Positions 54,377 through 64,000 of a stretch of 64,000 nucleotides of DNA are shown piece by piece. How positions within the stretch are numbered: position 1 is the stretch's first letter; each line of letters begins with the position of its first letter. The position numbers and the translations under genes are program-made. The notes below the pieces were generated by a model. The model saw only the letters and a list, made by a program, of their open reading frames with translations. It was not told the DNA's origin and did no database searches. Source of the stretch: Nannochloropsis salina CCMP1776 (lineage: Eukaryota; Sar; Eustigmatophyceae; Eustigmatales; Monodopsidaceae); contig SDOX01000122.1 of assembly GCA_004565275.1 (NCBI GenBank), positions 880,642 through 944,641 of the forward strand, given 5' to 3'.

Positions 54377-55810
54377 TCACGCATTCACTGTATCCTTTTG
54401 GGGAGCCTCTTGGCCCTTCAAAGTCCGCAACAAGAACAAGCGTTCGATCGCTTCCTGAAGATAGGCGTCGGGGGTGGAGGCCCCAGAGGTCACTCCGATC
54501 GTCAAGGGCCCCTCGGGGAGAAAGTTTGCCGTTTTGACGATCGAGCCGTCGATCTCCCGGTGTTCGATGGAGCCATCGGCGGAAATCCGCTCGGCCCGGT
54601 CAATGTGGAAGGAGGGAATGTGCTGCATGTGCGGTATTTCCTTCAAGTGCGCCGTGTTGCTCGAGTCGAAGCCGCCCACGATCAAGATGAAGTCCAGTTT
54701 CTCTTCCATCAGGTCCGTGATGGCATCTTGCCGCTCTTGCGTGGCGTCGCAAATCGTGTCGAATTCCGCGTAGTGGTTCTTGACCTCTGCTGGGCCATAC
54801 TTGTGCATCATCGTCTTCTCAAACAGCTTCCCTATGGCTCGCGTCTCACGCTTGTACATGGTTGTCTGGTTCGCCAGTCCTACCTTCTCCAGGTCCACGT
54901 CCGGGTCGAAGCCTTCGCTCACGGCATTTTTGAACTTCTCCATGAACTCTGCCTTGTCTCCTCCGTTCACAATGTAGTTACAGACGTACTCCGCTTCGTG
55001 AATATCCTTCACGATGATGTAAATGTCCGCAAAACTGGCCGTGGCGATCGTCTCCTCATGGTTCCACTTCCCATGAATCACACTCGTGCTTTCCAATTTT
55101 CGGTGCTTCTCAACCGCGGTCCAGACCTTTGCTACCCACGGGCATGTGGTATCCACGATCTGTACCCCCTTCTTGTCCAAGAGCTGCATCTCTTGAATCG
55201 TCGCCCCAAATGCAGGGAGGATCACCACGTCGTCCTTCTCGATATGCTCAAACTGTTTTTTACCTTCGTCGACAGGCAGAAAGTCGATGTTCATGTCTGC
55301 CAGACGTTCGTTCACACCAGGATTGTGAATGATTTCGTTCGTGATATGGATGCGTTGCTCAGGGAAATGCGCACGCGCCTCGTAAGCCATAGCGACCGCA
55401 CGCTCCACACCCCAGCAGAATCCGAAGCTCTTTGCCAGTTTGATTGTCAAGTCCCCCTTTTGGAAGGTGTATGTCGAGTCCTTCATCTCGTTGATGAGTT
55501 GGGAGGTGAATTCTGAAACCATCTGGCTTTCCACCCCCTCGCTTTCAGCCTTGAACCCTTGCCGGTGAAAGTTGGGCGACTGGATAATGCGACGCCGTTC
55601 TTGCTTGGGAGACAAGACGTTTTCGACTGCCTCGCCATCTGCAGCGGCTTGGCGGCGCGTGGTGAGAGCAGCAGCTGAAGCAGCGCCGCGTTTCACTCCC
55701 CAAATGCTGGGGCCAGAAGGGTAAGAGGGAGTATGAAAGGCGGTGATCGACGCTGTGCAGAGGACTGCAAGCACGGCAAACAGTAGAACGGGCATTGATC
55801 GTGGTGACAT
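54377..55810 (-). CDS. ispH: 4-hydroxy-3-methylbut-2-enyl diphosphate reductase, plastid (HDR/IspH)
   Basis: Last enzyme of the plastid MEP pathway; makes IPP and DMAPP with an iron-sulfur cluster. Single exon. The frame opens at 56089, but the ATG at 55810 is preferred. It begins a clean signal peptide (PVLLFAVLAVLCTA) followed by TAFHTPS, Phe at the predicted cut, then a Ser/Ala/Arg transit stretch: the two-part leader of complex plastids. The enzyme then has 477 residues. The three cluster-binding Cys are Cys132 (FGFCWGVERAV), Cys223 (VDTTCPWV) and Cys354 (DTICDATQERQ). The sequence is of the plant/cyanobacterial type, with the long internal segment (GGDKAEFMEKFKNAVSEGFD) that is absent from E. 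coli IspH. The N-terminal extension upstream of 55810 is probably leader. Confidence 0.97.
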   Translation of the reverse strand: MSPRSMPVLLFAVLAVLCTASITAFHTPSYPSGPSIWGVKRGAASAAALTTRRQAAADGEAVENVLSPKQERRRIIQSPNFHRQGFKAESEGVESQMVSEFTSQLINEMKDSTYTFQKGDLTIKLAKSFGFCWGVERAVAMAYEARAHFPEQRIHITNEIIHNPGVNERLADMNIDFLPVDEGKKQFEHIEKDDVVILPAFGATIQEMQLLDKKGVQIVDTTCPWVAKVWTAVEKHRKLESTSVIHGKWNHEETIATASFADIYIIVKDIHEAEYVCNYIVNGGDKAEFMEKFKNAVSEGFDPDVDLEKVGLANQTTMYKRETRAIGKLFEKTMMHKYGPAEVKNHYAEFDTICDATQERQDAITDLMEEKLDFILIVGGFDSSNTAHLKEIPHMQHIPSFHIDRAERISADGSIEHREIDGSIVKTANFLPEGPLTIGVTSGASTPDAYLQEAIERLFLLRTLKGQEAPQKDTVNA

Positions 55811-57029
55811 GGTGCCTGAGAGCGTGGCAGAAGAGAGGAAAGAGCAAAGTGAGCACTTCAGATGAGGAGTCAAGGGATGGCAACCAAGAAAAAAACAGGC
55901 TTCGTTCCCTGTAGAAATTTTGGCGCCTAGAAACCCGTAATCACTTCCCAACCACACAAAAAATAACAAAAAATAATGTTGCGTGATAGCCTGTGAAAAA
56001 TGTAGGCAGGTGTCTCTATTTCCTGGACCCGCGTGGACCCTGATCAAAAAGGAAAGAAACTTCAGAGTGGACGGGCAGCGCACTTGCACCCGACGGTCAA
56101 AATGACCTCAACGTAGTGACCAACCCCACGAATCCCAAGCCTGTCCAGCACTCCGCGTCGTGTGTGGGATGGAAACCCCAGTCATCCAGCACCCGGACGG
56201 CGGTGTGGGACTATGGTGATGGAAAGCCAGCCCACATCCAGGACCTGACCGTCGCATCGGCTTGCAGTAAGATTCGGGTCATACATCGACGGTACAAACA
56301 CCACTGGGTAGGGGGGCACCTCAACTGGCACATTTCCCCCGGTTTTTCCTCAGCGCGGGACTGTGGAGAGGGAAGTCACCGATGCCTCAGCGCTTTTTTT
56401 TTAATGTTTATGCGTGGAATTGCGGTGGTGTTGTCCCAGTCTAGGAAATTATTGCCCGCCCCGCCCTTCCACTACTATAATTCTTTTCCAGTCCCCCGTA
56501 ACCCCCCAAAAAAATATGTTTATTGTAGCATATCTTGCCCACGGCAACATACGCCGAAAAGAGAACCTTTCGTCCTCACCCATGTACATTTTTGGAAAAC
56601 TCAATCTTCCTTTTCTCCCTTCACTAAAAAGTCAAGAGGCGAAATGGAGGCCCTTCAGTACAACCCCAGATGGGCATCCGCCAACCCCAGCGGGCCCCCA
56701 ATACAAGGATTTCGAAAAGGCCTCCAATCATTGTGGCGTTTCATGCAGTATAATCCTATCTATACAGGTGTGTGGCATATGGAGGAAAGGCATAAGGAGG
56801 GACTGTGCTACATTGGTGATATTGCCGCTTGTGACTCTTATTACCCTGTCACCGCTTAATTTTTCGCATGCTGTAGTATGGCTCGGTAAAAGAGTCTCCG
56901 ACAACGTCAATTTTCTCATCTGTGTTGCCACTATGAGCTTCTTAGCTGTATGTCATTTTTTTGTGAAAGTCGCATGCCTTGAGAGAGCACAGGCTTACAT
57001 AGCTGAAATACTTCTTCCCAGGCGTCATC
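55811..57029. promoter_or_regulatory. Divergent intergenic region, about 1.2 kb
   Basis: Between HDR (-) and the NUDIX gene (+). Open frames in it overlap and lack recognisable domains. An acceptor-like ttcttcccag at 57011-57021, just before the chosen NUDIX start, leaves room for an upstream exon in this region that I could not place. Confidence 0.4.
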
Positions 57030-57781
57030 ATGTATGCATTATTCATCAGCATCCGTCACCTGCGCATGGTTGGAAAACAGCGCGGCCCATTTGTGTGGCA
57101 GGTGCAAGGGGTTTCCCCCACCCACAAAGGCTCTTGCTTTTGTTCTGCCAAGGACGATTTCTGCCTGTGCGGCCCCTCGGTCGCCGTGGACGCCATTTTG
57201 GAGTATAGTGAGACCAAAGAAGGCCCCGTGACGGCCCTTGTCTTCATTAAAAGAAGGGATAGATCAATTACAGCCTGCGTGGGCGGATTTGTTCAGCTAG
57301 GTGAGATATGCCGTCCTTTTCTACAATCCACCACAAAGTCTCTCCAGGACAAGTAATCCTAACCCTACACGGCCTGCCACCCCTTTCATCCTCCTCCTTC
57401 TGAATTCCCTCATCTTCACGTTTGACAGGAGAGACCACCGAAGAAGCTTTGCAACGCGAGGTGCAGGAAGAGATCGGCACGAACACCCTTCACTCCGTCC
57501 GTCTAATTGGCGTCTACAGCCATCCTGATCGGGATGACCGGCGGCACACGATCAGCGCTGCTTACGTTGGGAGAGTCTACGGGCGACTCAAAGCAGGCGA
57601 TGATGCGAAGAGCATATCGGTTATCCCTTTGAAGGTGATGAATGTGGAGCTTATCAAGCTTGGCTTCGATCACGGCGACATTCTAAGAAGCTATTGGTAC
57701 GACAGGAATCAATCGAGAACAGTCTTGGCCCCAAAGAGAGGGACAAGCACATGCCCAGCGCCCTACCCAGTTGACTCATAG
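57030..57781 (+). CDS. NUDIX hydrolase, ADP-ribose pyrophosphatase-like
   Basis: Cleaves nucleoside diphosphates linked to another group. Two exons, 57030-57300 and 57429-57781, phase 1, with a 128-bp intron that splits the NUDIX box between GGFVQL and GETTEEAL. The joined box GGFVQLGETTEEALQREV continues to QEEIG and fits Gx5Ex7REUxEExGU completely, so it should be catalytically competent. It is followed by LIGVYSHPDRDDRRHTIS, which resembles small ADP-ribose/NADH pyrophosphatases; the substrate is not certain. The product is 207 residues from the ATG at 57030. The N-terminal 40 residues do not look family-like, and an upstream exon is possible. No clear targeting signal is visible from this start. 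Confidence 0.88.
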
Positions 57782-58923
57782 CCCTTGTATGCAAACTGTA
57801 AATTACTCACATGATTTGAAATTACAAGGGGCTTGGAGCAGAAAGGTTGGTTTTATGAAAGTACTGAAATGAATTTCTTAATGCGGCACATATTCCCCAG
57901 CCACGTGGTCATTAAGGCCCGCACTCTAGTTATTCCGTGATGAACTTGCTCTGTTTTTTGCACATTTACTGAGAATAGGCCTTTTTACAAATAAGGAACC
58001 TAAGAAATTTCCTAGACGCGGTAGTACGCCACTAAGACACTGAGACAAGGCGGAACAGTACTGTTTGGATACTTCGAAGCAACTTATTTTCTTCTTAGGT
58101 TTTCCACTACGTCGGCACCATTTCATTCCACACGCCAAGCCCGGTGTGTCGATGACAAGAAAGCTTGTTAGTCCACGAGTCAAATCAGAAAGTGTGCCCT
58201 TTCTCACAAACATAGAAATAACTTTTTTCACAAAACTGTGAAGTAGGGTTAAGATGCGAGCAAGTCGACCATCGATGAATCATCCGAATTCGAATAGCCA
58301 TGCGCCTGAAATCTACAGGACGACATTAATTTTGCTAGGTTTTATTCCTCACCAACACACAAGCCATATTGGGCCCTTCAGGATACAAAGTCTGATTAGT
58401 TTAATGCGCGCAGGTTATCCGTGGTCCATATCGCTTGTGCCCGTTACAAGAAGATGCGGCGAGTTTCGGTTACGCCCAGCAAGCCAGCAGCTTAGGAAAG
58501 GGGAGCTACATCACGCTTTGTGTCTTTGTGCGTATCAATCCTCTGCCAGCACAAGCTGTTTGTGTTTCTTCAATCGGCGGTAGATGTGCGGCCGGACACA
58601 TTCACTTGTGGTAATAATAAAGAGAGGAGTGTTATCGTGTTCTGGACCCCCGAATGACACGGGAGACCTTCGTTTCCTGTTCTTGCCTGGGAATTTATTG
58701 GCTGTTCGCTGGCGCTGGAGTTAAAGTATGGGGTATGCGAGACTTTAAATTACAATTTGTGATTTGCATTGCGGGAAGACGAACAGATAACCTGTCGGGA
58801 TGCCAAGCCGCTGGAGCAACCGCATCGCTTCATGGGCGCAGGGAGACGTGTCGTGCGCGGGTCGTAAGCTTTGAATAGAGGAGCAAATACTCACCCCATG
58901 CACGCAATTTATTTGGCACAGGA
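57782..58923. other. Intergenic spacer, about 1.1 kb
   Basis: Between the NUDIX and TM9SF genes, both plus strand. A frame at 58254-58583 (+) starts with ATG but shows no domain, and one at 57926-58231 (-) has no ATG start; neither is accepted. Otherwise AT-rich and featureless. Confidence 0.5.
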
Positions 58924-61091
58924 ATGGCTCCTTCGCGCTTACATGCAGCAGTGGCTCTAGGTGCCGCTCTGGCGGCGCCTGTAGCGACAGGCTTCTATCT
59001 GCCGGGTGTTGCCCCAACCAATTTTCTGGAGGGTCAACGCGTGGAGCTCAAGGTAATCAGCATGGCTATGTGTCGGAGCGCTCATGTTGGTGGCGATGGG
59101 CTATGTATGTACTGCGAGGCGCCTGTTCACTGTAGTGGATCACGATGGCCTGGTACTTCGCCTCTTGTCTCCCTTAAATCTGAGTGTATGCGCCGGCACC
59201 TCGTCTTCGTTGATGTCTTAACGTGTGACGCGACCATGCGTATTGCCCTTTTGAGCTTGTGCACTCATTTCTCACTCCTCTCGTCTTGTTCTCGACGCAT
59301 TTACAGGTGAACAAGATCACTTCCACGCAGACTCAGATCCCGTATGACTATTACTCTTTCCCCTTCTGTCGCCCCCAGAATGGCGTGCACCACTACGGCG
59401 AGAACCTGGGAGAGTTTTTAACGGGCGATCGCATTGAAAACAGCCCTTATGAGCTTAAAATGAAAGTGGATCAATCGTGCTCCGTCCTCTGCTCCCACAC
59501 GTTGACCAAGGGCGATGTGAGCAAGCTGAAAGAGGCCATATTGGAGGGGTACAGCCACAACTGGATCATTGACAATCTGCCCGCAGCGTCTGTGACCGTC
59601 GACGACGTCTATCAGACCACGTACTATTCTCGAGGTTTCCTTGTGGGTATGACCGACGAGAAGCAGGAAACCTTCGCGCTGCACAACCACGTGCGGATTT
59701 TCCTCGACTACCATCAGAAGGAGGGCCAGAACGCCTTTCGTGTGGTCGGTTTCCGCGTCCGTCCTTACTCCATCGACCACAAAGTGGCGGAAGGGAGCAA
59801 AGGCGACACTCCCACCCTGTCCACTTGTGATGGAATCGACGCAGGCTCCACGGCCCCGGCTCAAATCAAGGAGGGGGCGGTGATTTACTACACATACGAC
59901 GTCCAATGGGAGGCAAGCGATGTTCGATGGGCGAGTCGCTGGGACATTTACCTGAACATGGATCACACCAAGACGGACAAGGTGCATTGGTTCTCTATTG
60001 CCAACTCGGCTCTGATTGTCCTTTTCCTGACCGGGATGATTGCCATGATCCTTGTGCGCAACTTATGTCGAGACATCACCATGTACAACCGGGTGCCTAC
60101 GGAGGAGGAACGGGCAGAGGAGCGGGAAGAGAGTGGCTGGAAACTTGTGCACGCGGACGTTTTCCGCGCTCCTGCCTCGCACCCCATGCTGCTCGCGGTC
60201 ATGGTGGGTACAGGCGCCCAGCTGTTGATGATGGCGTTCTGCACCATCGTTTTCGCAGCCGTAGGCTTCCTTTCTCCGGCAAATCGGGGCGCGCTCATGA
60301 TTGCTGTCCTATTGACCTACGTGTTGATGGGCTCCGTCGCTGGGTACGTCTCAGCGCGGCTGTACAAGACTTTCAAGGGGAAGCAGTGGCAGAAGTGCAC
60401 GGTGCTGGCTGCCTTGTGGTACCCGTCCATATGTTTCTCGGTCTTCCTTTGCCTGGACTTTATCGACGTTTCCTACGGTTCGTCCGGCGCCGTCCCATTT
60501 TTGGAAATGCTGAAGCTCCTGACTCTGTGGTTCGGCATCAGCGTTCCCCTCGTCTTCATGGGAGCCTACTTGGGCTACAAACGCGACGTCATGACCTTTC
60601 CTGTCGTCACCTCCAACATCCCTCGCACCATACCTGACCAACCTTGGTACATGTCGAAGTCCTTCATCATCATGGTGGGCGGCATTCTGCCTTTTGGCGC
60701 CTGCTTTGTCGAGCTTTTCTTCATTCTGACCTCGATGTGGCTCGGGGCCTACTACTACGTCTTCGGTTTCCTGCTCCTTGTCTTCGTCATCCTCCTCCTT
60801 ACCTGCGCGGAAATGACCGTCGTCTTGACGTATTTCCAGCTCTGCAATGAGGATTACCACTGGTGGTGGCGCTCCTTCCTCTCTGCGGGCTCGACGGGTC
60901 TGTACGTGCTATTGTATTCAGGAGTCTACTTCTTCCGCACAGTGCAGCCGAACATATTTGCAACCTACCTCTTGTACTTCGGTTACATGGGAATAATTTC
61001 TCTTGGAATCTTCTTAATGACGGGCTGTGTCGGTTTCGCAGCAAGCCTGGCATTCAATCGCGTGATCTTTGCATCCATTAAGGTGGACTAA
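58924..61091 (+). CDS. Transmembrane 9 superfamily (TM9SF/nonaspanin) protein
   Basis: Golgi/endosomal protein involved in sorting membrane proteins and in cell adhesion in other organisms. Two exons, 58924-59052 and 59307-61091, phase 0, 254-bp intron, 637 residues, the normal length. A signal peptide (about residues 1-23, AALAAPVATG then FYLPGVAP) leads into a lumenal domain of about 250 residues with typical motifs (PYDYYSFPFC, GENLGEFLTGDRIENSPYEL). Nine hydrophobic segments follow, starting with SALIVLFLTGMIAMILV and including GTGAQLLMMAFCTIVFAAVG. The C-terminus IKVD fits the KxD/E signal that binds COPI and keeps these proteins in the Golgi. Everything expected of the family is intact. 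Confidence 0.96.
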
Positions 61092-61824
61092 ATTGAGGAG
61101 GAAAATATACCGGTGCCCTAGCAACTTACTTGAAGAATGTCGCGTGATCCTGCAGGATACAGTGTCATATGTCCACATTTAGACAGCAAAAAAGACACCG
61201 TGATGAAGGGGACTTTTAACAAAGCATAGGGTCACTAATAGGTTACGGATATCCTTTTGTCACGAGAGGGGCTCGAGATGGAAATGGTACATTACGCATG
61301 TCAAGTGGAAAGAAGAAACTCAACACGGCGATCCTTTTGGACATAAGTGGTGTTTAGAGTTAGTTTAATACGAGTGCGCTTCGCGATTAAAAGAGAAATT
61401 CACGAATGAAATAGATGCAGAATTCCCACATTCAGAGTTAACGCTCTTGTACTTGTATTCAAAGCGGCTTCTCTTCGAATGGAGCCTTAAAGACCTTGCT
61501 TTATTGGTAATGCCCCTGTCGGCAACATGCGCTTGCCAATGTGCTAGTGCGCCCACGCCTTATCCTTGGCCCTTGACTCCTCCCGATGGATTCTCCTCCC
61601 TTACCACGCGTACACACCATGCGCTTGAGAAATTATCACAGCTTCCTGCGTGTAACCTATTTTCACATGGGTTCTTCTATCGCTCTTTCTCCCGTCCGTT
61701 CGCCCGGTGTATGACAAAACTTGGATTGAAATACCGCTCCGCTGTCCGACCCGAGTCTCCACCATAACATTCCTATCACTGCATCTCAGAAGGACTTTTC
61801 AGCTGTAGACTCGTATCTGTAGAT
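61092..61824. other. Convergent intergenic spacer, 733 bp
   Basis: 3' regions of the TM9SF gene (+) and the stromal processing peptidase gene (-). No other feature seen. Confidence 0.55.
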
Positions 61825-64000
61825 TTACCTTCCTGTCTCTGCGGCCAAAGGAATTGTCGAAGCGTATCCACCTCCAGGTTTGATATGCTGCGGCATGAGC
61901 ATGCCTTCCTCTACCACATCCTCGTTCCCGCCAGCACCTGTTGTCTCACTGATCGCAAGGCATGTGCAAATCTTGCTCTCGTCCAACTGAATGGTCCCCA
62001 GTACCAGTTGCAAGTCTTTGACTGTGATGCTCTGCACAAGGGGCAAGAAGTCTCGGACGAAATTGATATCCTTTGTCGGCAGAGCATCAAGCTGGATTCC
62101 GCTCATCAAATCGGTCCAGTACCTGTTCAATTGAGCTTCGTTGTTGTGCTTGTTCACGATCACCTTCTTCGCGCTGTCCAAGTTGTCGTGACTGATTGGC
62201 GAATCAGTTTTCAACTCCTCAAAGGTCTCCAAACAGGCGTGTAAGACCTGAGGGGCGTTCTCAGGGGAGGCCGCGATCTGCACACTGTACCAACCGCCCT
62301 CGTACAAGTCATACGGATGCCAACGGAAATTCGCGTCGTACGTCAGTTGCTTTTTTTCTCGAATGTTCGAAAACAATCGTCTGTTCATGATCTCTTGGAT
62401 GAGCAGAAGGGATACGAACGGGAAGCCTGGCTGGTGTCGGCGGACCTTCGCAGCCTCGTCCGCGTCGGGAGCTACTTTCGCGAGATAGTCCACCAGGCGC
62501 CGAGGCTCCTCGTTCCCCGTGGTGACTCCCGCGGGCAACGCTCCCGTCGCACTGGTTGACGAAGGCATATAACCCCATCGATTCGGGGTGCGTCCGCTCA
62601 CGTAGACAAAGGCTCGGGGGTTCGAGTCCGGCAGGTGCACTTGCATGAAACGCCTGGCCGGGTCTGTAACCATGGGGGGAAGGGGCATCATCATACCCTC
62701 CCTTACGCCCCCCCCGTCCGCCCGCCGACTCTCAGGAACGCTGCCCAGGTACTTGAGGGCTAGTTCCTCCACTTCCTCCCCTTCAAAGTCACCCACGATC
62801 GAGACCTCCGTCGCGTCGGTCGTCATCTGGGCCATGACTGCCTCTTTTACGTCCTCTAATGTCAGGTCCTCAATGTCCTCCCGGGCAATCGACAAAAAGC
62901 GGAGATCTCCATCCCACATGCTCTTGCTAATCTCCTCTGCCCCCGCGCCCTCCAACGAATTCACTGTCATATCGTGGCCTTGCGCGTAGAGTTTCTTGGC
63001 GCGCTGTAGGGCGTCGTTTTCCCACTTGAATTCGGTCATAATCAAGTGCACGAGTTGAAAAATGGCCTCCAAGCCCGTCACTGCCGCCTTCCGTTCAGGG
63101 TCACCTCCGGCTCCGCCGTCGGCCTCTGCTCCCACACTCCCACGCAGGGCTGCCGAGGCAAATGAAAAGTCGTCACCATCACTGACACTTTTCGTAGGAA
63201 ACGTAAAATCCATCGCAATCCAGTCCTCGCTGCTGTTGATCTCCACCATCATCAGGTTGTCCTGTTGGTCAAAGCCACGAGAGAACGAGGAGACAAGAGT
63301 GTCCTCTCAGCAAATATAATCTACCCGCTGGCGCCATAGTGAGCAAAACAAGCACACTGAAGCGTTGAAAAGGCCAAAAAGAAACTAGACCCACCCGCAG
63401 CCGAACTTACCACGCAGAAGAGTTCCACCTGCTCCCGTGACCACGGCCCCAAGGCCCCGCCTTCTTGCATAGTGCGCGTCCCCACAGCCACGGCACCGGG
63501 CTTATCTTTCGCTTCCAGCATACGCCCACCCGGGAATTTAATCGACAGGCAGCCGCGGTGGGATTCAGCCCTACATCAAGGGTGGAGAAAGGTGCAGGTT
63601 AGAGAAGGAAAAGGGAATGGGTCCTCTGTCCACGGCTGGACTCAAGGCTCGGAACCGAAACGTACCTAGAAACCTTGTAATTGAAACGGATGCCATTCTG
63701 CAAACGTTTCATGTGGATACCGGTCTGCGGTTCGTAGGACGGGTGCAGGCCCACGTCGTCTTTCCAAGACGGCTTCGTCGCTGCCACCATGGCCTCCACC
63801 CTCTCTGGCGGCATCAAAGCATCCGGCACTTCCATGTCCTCCTCATTATTGGGCTCCAGGGGCTCGCGGGCGGCAGCTTCGATTACCCGAAGCATCTCGC
63901 CTTCAGTAATGTGAAAAGGACGCGACACGCCCGTCGCACGGTCCCGGGTCAGACTGGGGCAGGTCGCCACACAGGCTGAGGGCGGGGAGGAGGCCCCGCT
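61825..64000 (-). CDS. SPP: Stromal processing peptidase (M16 family), C-terminal part, 5' end outside window
   Basis: M16 metallopeptidase that removes transit peptides from proteins imported into the plastid stroma. Three exons are visible on the minus strand: 64000-63666 (open to the edge), 63570-63411 and 63261-61825, with 95- and 149-bp introns; they join in frame to 643 residues. Segments closely resembling plant SPP include NGIRFNYK, GAVAVGTRTMQEGG, WSREQVELFCV, SIVGDFEGEEVEELALKYLG, VYVSGRTPNRWGY and NRRLFSNIREKKQLTYD. The zinc-binding HxxEH motif belongs to the N-terminal half, which lies beyond the right edge, so catalysis cannot be judged here. The start of the gene, with its targeting leader, is also outside. 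An unrelated M16 such as PreP or MPP fits less well. Confidence 0.92.

Noticed and set aside
57926-58231. A 101-residue minus-strand frame in the NUDIX-TM9SF spacer
   Set aside because: No ATG start, AT-rich context, no recognisable family.
62612-62632. A TTCGAGTCC string that recalls a tRNA T-loop
   Set aside because: It lies inside conserved coding sequence of the stromal processing peptidase (minus strand), with no acceptor stem or anticodon arm around it.

Overview
This is a eukaryotic nuclear window. Genes are split by introns of roughly 95-370 bp with GT-AG ends, and the mix of mitochondrial and plastid house-keeping genes points to a photosynthetic protist. Two proteins (IspH/HDR near 55 kb and a small membrane protein near 35.5 kb) carry an N-terminal signal peptide followed by a transit-like stretch starting with Phe at the predicted cleavage point, the pattern known from plastids bounded by an ER membrane. 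With the moderate GC content and compact genes, the best guess is a stramenopile alga, probably a eustigmatophyte of the Nannochloropsis/Microchloropsis type. The organism is inferred, not demonstrated.

Layout, left to right. 0-4.2 kb: the 3' part of an unknown gene, a uracil-DNA glycosylase and a four-helix membrane protein. 4.5-9.5 kb: a tandem pair of membrane-anchored SGNH-hydrolase-like genes with a mosaic pattern of identity. 9.9-18.2 kb: one giant gene (about 2650 residues) for a mostly disordered protein with TFxP-type repeats at the N-terminus and many LFDTA-type motifs, partly expanded into exact tandem repeats. 18.7-28.1 kb: SH3BGRL-like protein, ankyrin-histone deacetylase fusion, UDP-sugar pyrophosphorylase, PP2C phosphatase. 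28.9-42 kb: SR140-type splicing factor, polyubiquitin, plastid membrane protein, PhyH-like dioxygenase, NDUFS6, COQ4 and a coiled-coil protein of axonemal type. 42.7-54 kb: topoisomerase III, propionyl-CoA carboxylase alpha and a mitochondrial-type ABC half-transporter. 54.4-64 kb: plastid HDR (IspH), a NUDIX hydrolase, a TM9SF protein and the C-terminal part of a stromal processing peptidase running off the right edge.

Themes. Organelle biology is strongly represented: mitochondrion (NDUFS6, COQ4, PCCA, probably the ABC transporter) and plastid (HDR, stromal processing peptidase, the 35 kb membrane protein). DNA repair and genome maintenance (UNG, TOP3), chromatin (ankyrin-HDAC) and RNA processing (SR140) make up most of the rest. 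From the giant gene at 10 kb to TOP3 at 47 kb, thirteen consecutive genes alternate strictly in strand, so nearly every promoter is shared head-to-head and nearly every 3' end faces another.

I saw no tRNA, rRNA, CRISPR array, transposase, reverse transcriptase or virus-like element. The intergenic stretches are AT-richer and hold nothing I can name. The most unusual items are the giant LFDTA/TFxP repeat protein, the mosaic SGNH pair, the ankyrin-HDAC fusion and the internally duplicated plastid membrane protein.
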